NCBI RefSeq assembly: GCF_946221155.1
Contig: NZ_CAMIAN010000036.1
Span: forward strand, 1 to 19,072
DNA: 19,072 nucleotides
Reading direction: 5' to 3'
From: an uncultured Corynebacterium sp.
GTDB taxonomy: Bacteria; Actinomycetota; Actinomycetes; Mycobacteriales; Mycobacteriaceae
How positions within the stretch are numbered: position 1 is the first letter of the stretch; each line of letters begins with the position of its first letter. Of the stretch, positions 15,376 to 19,072 are shown piece after piece. The notes beneath the pieces were generated by a model, which saw only the letters and a program-made list of their open reading frames with translations, was not told the origin of the DNA and made no database searches. The position numbers were made by a program, and so were the translations under genes.

Positions 15376-18300
15376 ATGGGATTCACGCATCAGATGCACG
15401 TGGTTGCACCCACGTCGGGCGGGTTGTGGTTGTGGGTAGAGCGCGTCGAGGGGCACGGGGTGGTACTTGATATCGATGAACTAGAAACCGGTGACCTACC
15501 TGCAGTTTGTATGGAGATTCTGGGGTCGCGGCCATGGCGCAATCGAGGTGGAATTTGGCTGTCCACGCCTCGGGGGAGAGTAAAGGAACTACCGGTACCT
15601 GCGGTGGCCCTAACGCCCGAAGAATCTGTTGGGCTAATGGGGTCATTATGCGAGTATGCGAATAAAAATATCATTAGCGAAGCCACTGATAAGCACTGGC
15701 TGATCGACGGGCTGGGGCCAGAGCTTAAGTTCCTTATGAATTTATGCACTTTTGTTGAGGATGGCGTGCGGGCCGGTCGCGTAATGGTGCGGATGGAGCG
15801 TGTGGATGATCAGTGGTTCCCACGCTGGACTCTTGCGCCCGCGGGCGACCACATGCGTGTGCTGCAGCAGTTCCGCGAGCGGGTGCCCGGAGTACTGACG
15901 CGCAACGGAGGCGCAGACGTGGTGGATCGTTTAGCCGACGACTTTGCGCACTGGATCGCCGTGACTCACTTGCGCCGTGAAGTAAGCGAGTTCACCTCGG
16001 ACTTCGTGCGCTCTCTGGCGACGGGAACGGCAACCCGGCGGGGTGGGGCCAGCACTGTGGCAAGCCTCAGCCAGTGGCGGCGAGAGGCTGAAGCGCAGGC
16101 GGGACAGCTGGTGTTCTTGCTGTCCACGCCATCCGAGGTGGAGGAAGTCGATACCGAACCGACCTGGTGGTTGCAGATTGCCTATTCCCAGAACGGTGGG
16201 CCTTTCGAGCCGCTGAACCCTGCCACCATGAACGAGGAGCTGAGGGAACAGGTGATTCGCAGTCTCTACAGAGCTGAGGACGTGTGGCAAGAGTTTAATC
16301 CGCACGTGCGAAGCCTGCTGGCGTGGTTAGAAACTGGTTCGAATCAGCTGGAGCGGGAATGGTGGCGTCCAGAAGAACTGCCGAGCACACAGCCGACCTT
16401 GGGTACGAGCTTGGACATCACCGAGCTTGCGAGCTTTTTAGAGCACGGTGCGGGGGCGCTGCGCGAAGCCGGATTTGGCGTGATGATTCCTCGCGGGTGG
16501 GGCAAGGTGCGTCCGCGAGTGAAGGCGACGGCGACTCCGGTGGGGCAGGGTCCGGGGGCGGGCAAGCTGGGCATGGATCAGCTGATGAACTTTTCCTGGG
16601 AAGTCAGCCTCGGCGACGGTGGTACAGCAGGTGCTCACGGTGTGGACGGGGCTGGGGAGGAGCTGGACGAGGCTACCCGCCAGGAGCTGTTGAACGCTGC
16701 CGAATCGATCGTTCGTATTAACGGCGAGTATGTCTACCTGGATCAGGAAGCCCTCTTAAGCGCCCGCAAGTGGTTCGCGGAAGTAACCAAGGAGCAGGAC
16801 AAGCCGGTGGGGGAAGCCACCGTAAGTGTGCGCGACATACTGGAAGCTGACCTGCTGAGTGCCAGTGAGAGAGTGGACACCGACCATGAATTCCGCGTGG
16901 TGACCGACGGCTGGGTGGAGCGACTGCTCGACGGCGGGGCGCAGGTGGATCCACCGGAGTCGGTAGAGATACCGACCGCCGTACAGACCGCCTTGCGCGA
17001 CCACCAACGCCGCGGTTTAAGCTGGCTGGCCTGGATGCATCGTCACCGCATTGGTTCGATTCTGGCCGACGACATGGGGCTGGGCAAGACCCTGCAGGTG
17101 CTCGCTCTATTGGCCTGGGAACGCGAGGTCGACGATTGTGCAGGCCCCACCCTTGTGGTTGCTCCCACCACTGTTGTGGAAGCCTGGCGGGCCGAAGCCG
17201 CGCTGCACGTGCCGAGCCTAGAAGTGCTGGTTGATCACGGTTCGGGGTTGTTCACCGATGAGGAGTTTGGGGACGCCACGTCCCAGGGGGTGGAGGGTAA
17301 GCAAAAGAAGCCGGATCTGGTAGTGACAACCTACGGGCGCGTGGCCAGAAACACTGCGCGCTACCAGCAGGTCCAGTGGGGGCGAGTGGTGGCCGACGAG
17401 GCGCAAGCCATCAAAAATCCGGCGACGAAGCAATCCCGCGCGGTGCGCTCGCTGAATGCAGAGACCCACATTGCGCTGACCGGCACCCCTGTGGAGAACC
17501 GGTTGAGTGACCTGTACGCAATCATGGACTTTGCGAACCCCGGAATCTTCGGCTCCGCCGCAGCTTTTCAGAACCGCCTGGCCATCCCCATCGAGCGCTA
17601 TGGGGACGAGGAGGCGAAGCGGCGGCTGCGCGGGCTGGTGCAGCCCTTCATTTTGCGCCGGTTGAAGGATGACGCGGCGATCGGGTTGGACTTGCCGGAG
17701 AAGCAGGACATCGTGGAGCGCGTGCCATTGTCTAGAGAGCAGGCAGCGCTGTACGAGTCCTTTATTAAGGACATGGAGATGCGCCTGCAACTGCCCGGCG
17801 GCAAGCGGCGTGCCAACATCCTTGGCGCACTGGTGAAGATTAAGCAGATCTGCAACCACCCGGCGCACTTCGCAGGCGACGGCTCCGGCATTCTGGCTAA
17901 CGGTAAGCATCGCTCGGCGAAGATCGAGCGCATCTTCGAGATCACCGGTCAGGCGCTGGAACAGGGCAAGAAGGTGCTAATGTTCACGCAGTTCCCGACG
18001 TTCGGCAAGATGCTAGCGCCGGAGCTGCAGAGCACCTTCGGCGTGGAGGTGCCCGTGCTGCACGGCGGACTGTCGCGTGCGAAGCGCACGCAGATGGTCC
18101 GCGATTTCCAGAGCACCGAAGGGCCGCCGATCATGATCCTCTCGGTGCGAGCAGGCGGCACCGGCATCACCCTGACCGAGGCCTCGGTGGTGATCCACAT
18201 CGATCGGTGGTGGAACCCGGCAGTGGAGGACCAAGCCACGGACCGCGCTTACCGCATCGGCCAGAACAAGTCCGTGGAGGTTTATAAGCTGGTAGTACAG

Positions 18301-18465
18301 GGCACCATCGACGAAAGAATCCACGACATCATCATGAGTAAGCGCGAGTTGGCGGGAGACATCGTCGGTGCAGGCGAGGGGTGGATCGCCAACCTCGACG
18401 ATGAGGAATTGAGCGAACTGCTGCAGCTGCGCGAGTCGACCCAGCTGGAGGAAAATGATGGTTAG
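15376..18465 (+). CDS. SNF2/Swi2-family DNA-dependent ATPase
   Basis: This 1029-residue protein has a bacterial SNF2 layout. Residues 1 to ~540 form a long N-terminal region. Within it, KLGMDQLMNFSWEVSLGD (from ~397) and ATRQELLNAAESIVRINGEY fit the SNF2 helicase-associated domain (PF12419 type). The SNF2 ATPase follows: DHQRRGLSWLAWMHRH, ADDMGLGKT (Walker A, ~564-572), DEAQ (~674-677, the DExx box), ALTGTPVENRLSDLYAIMDF and ILRRLKDD. The helicase-C half has KVLMFTQFPTFGKML, VLHGGLSRAKR, AGGTGITLTEA, HIDRWWNPAVEDQATDRAYR and IGQNKSVEVYK. It translocates on double-stranded DNA with ATP; the cellular task is not known. ATG 15376 has no good ribosome site; TAAAAC 7-12 bases upstream could give a leaderless message. 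The gene overlaps the SWIM gene by 8 bases, so they are translated as a pair. Confidence 0.95.
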   Translation: MGFTHQMHVVAPTSGGLWLWVERVEGHGVVLDIDELETGDLPAVCMEILGSRPWRNRGGIWLSTPRGRVKELPVPAVALTPEESVGLMGSLCEYANKNIISEATDKHWLIDGLGPELKFLMNLCTFVEDGVRAGRVMVRMERVDDQWFPRWTLAPAGDHMRVLQQFRERVPGVLTRNGGADVVDRLADDFAHWIAVTHLRREVSEFTSDFVRSLATGTATRRGGASTVASLSQWRREAEAQAGQLVFLLSTPSEVEEVDTEPTWWLQIAYSQNGGPFEPLNPATMNEELREQVIRSLYRAEDVWQEFNPHVRSLLAWLETGSNQLEREWWRPEELPSTQPTLGTSLDITELASFLEHGAGALREAGFGVMIPRGWGKVRPRVKATATPVGQGPGAGKLGMDQLMNFSWEVSLGDGGTAGAHGVDGAGEELDEATRQELLNAAESIVRINGEYVYLDQEALLSARKWFAEVTKEQDKPVGEATVSVRDILEADLLSASERVDTDHEFRVVTDGWVERLLDGGAQVDPPESVEIPTAVQTALRDHQRRGLSWLAWMHRHRIGSILADDMGLGKTLQVLALLAWEREVDDCAGPTLVVAPTTVVEAWRAEAALHVPSLEVLVDHGSGLFTDEEFGDATSQGVEGKQKKPDLVVTTYGRVARNTARYQQVQWGRVVADEAQAIKNPATKQSRAVRSLNAETHIALTGTPVENRLSDLYAIMDFANPGIFGSAAAFQNRLAIPIERYGDEEAKRRLRGLVQPFILRRLKDDAAIGLDLPEKQDIVERVPLSREQAALYESFIKDMEMRLQLPGGKRRANILGALVKIKQICNHPAHFAGDGSGILANGKHRSAKIERIFEITGQALEQGKKVLMFTQFPTFGKMLAPELQSTFGVEVPVLHGGLSRAKRTQMVRDFQSTEGPPIMILSVRAGGTGITLTEASVVIHIDRWWNPAVEDQATDRAYRIGQNKSVEVYKLVVQGTIDERIHDIIMSKRELAGDIVGAGEGWIANLDDEELSELLQLRESTQLEENDG

Positions 18466-19072
18466 GAAACAGCCGAAAAGGCGCACTCGCACGGACGCGA
18501 CCTGGGGCGACAATGTGGTGCTCGCAGATTTTGGGGCTAAGCGACGCCAAGAGATGGACCGCCTGCGGGATCAACATGGCACTCACATCCGCGGAGAGGA
18601 TAGCTGGGCCAGCTCGCAACTGATGGAGGCTATATCCAAGTCCACAGACTCCAGCCGGCTGGCACGCGGCCGCGAATACTTCCGCGGCGGGAAAGTCTTG
18701 AGCGTTGAGTTCGCAGAGAACGTGGTTGCAGGGCTGATCCACGGCTCGCAGCTGGAGCCTTTTGAAACGTCCATTCACCTGCGGAAGCTTACGGACCGGC
18801 AGAGGGACTTCGTGTACCACGAGATGCTCTCCGATAGCTCACACGTCCGTTCTCTCTTGAACGGAGGCGCGCCGGGCATGGACGTTGCCTCGGTACTGAT
18901 GCACCCTGGGCACGTAAACCGTGTGTACTGCAGCTGCCCGGATAAGTCCCCGGTCTGCAAGCACGTGGTGGCCCTGGCTTACTCTGCAGCGGAGAAGCTA
19001 GATAGGGATGCCAGCATTTTGCTGAAATGGCGGGGGTTGAATGCGCAGGAGCTGCTGCGCCCAGTTCAGGGC
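18458..19072 (+). CDS. SWIM zinc-finger protein (partial, C-terminus outside window)
   Basis: The frame is open from ATG 18458 to the window edge, at least 205 residues. GGAGG at 18447-18451 favours ATG 18458 over ATG 18455. A basic start (VRKQPKRRTRTD) is followed by WGDNVVLADFGAKRRQEMDR and SRLARGREYFRGGKVLSVEF, the segment that in SWIM proteins precedes the zinc site. The SWIM motif CxC-x6-CxH is at YCSCPDKSPVCKHVVALAY (Cys158, Cys160, Cys167, His169), followed by LLKWRG. SWIM domains bind zinc and are thought to contact DNA or proteins. Bacterial SWIM genes are known to sit next to SNF2 ATPases, as here, where the start codon overlaps the end of the helicase. The pair probably works as a complex; its function is not established. 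Confidence 0.9.
   Translation, partial: MVRKQPKRRTRTDATWGDNVVLADFGAKRRQEMDRLRDQHGTHIRGEDSWASSQLMEAISKSTDSSRLARGREYFRGGKVLSVEFAENVVAGLIHGSQLEPFETSIHLRKLTDRQRDFVYHEMLSDSSHVRSLLNGGAPGMDVASVLMHPGHVNRVYCSCPDKSPVCKHVVALAYSAAEKLDRDASILLKWRGLNAQELLRPVQG

Noticed and set aside
15376..19072. Complete phage-defence operon built on the SNF2 helicase (DISARM or Zorya-like)
   Set aside because: The visible neighbours are putP and a SWIM protein. No methylase, nuclease, or flagellar-motor-like ZorAB genes are present, and the SNF2-SWIM pair is a common chromosomal arrangement.
1..19072. CRISPR array, tRNA or rRNA genes
   Set aside because: No regularly spaced repeats of CRISPR size, no cloverleaf with a TTCGA-type arm, and no rRNA motifs were seen on either strand.

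Overview
The window looks like chromosomal DNA from a high-GC Corynebacterium-type actinobacterium. I infer this from a PutP symporter, a DprE1-family oxidoreductase (specific to arabinogalactan-making Corynebacteriales), high-GC codon use, and frequent GTG starts. I cannot name the species from the sequence alone; a lipophilic species such as C. jeikeium or a relative would fit.

Layout, left to right. (1) 1-1733, minus strand: an EcsC-like protein followed by the N-terminal half of an ABC exporter that runs off the left edge. (2) 1821-3335, plus: a type-B carboxylesterase, then (3515-4303) an unrecognised protein with a very acidic tail. (3) About 4340-5901: an IS110-family insertion sequence with a minus-strand transposase broken by a one-base frameshift. 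Its long non-coding upstream end has the architecture expected of a bridge RNA (seekRNA), including a 19-bp near-repeat of the opposite IS end. (4) 5902-7603: an AT-richer island holding a dprE1 homologue with its own one-base frameshift in an A5 tract, and with alanine where M. tuberculosis DprE1 has the benzothiazinone-target cysteine. (5) 7814-9947: a small unknown protein, divergent from an FAD-dependent amine-oxidase/phytoene-desaturase-like enzyme. (6) 10055-12253: a DEAD-box RNA helicase with an acidic N-terminal extension and an RND/RGG-rich tail, closed by a bidirectional terminator. (7) 12377-15209, minus: putP, a secreted HNH nuclease whose start codon lies inside the putP terminator hairpin, and a four-helix membrane protein. 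(8) 15376 to the end, plus: a SNF2/Swi2 helicase overlapping a SWIM zinc-finger gene that runs off the right edge.

Most of the window is ordinary actinobacterial core genome. The accessory part is 4340-7603 (IS110 element plus decaying low-GC dprE1 paralogue). The strongest candidates for something undescribed are the IS110 non-coding RNA and its guides, the dprE1 variant, and the terminator/start-codon overlap ahead of the nuclease. I found no CRISPR array, tRNA, rRNA or recognisable complete defence operon.
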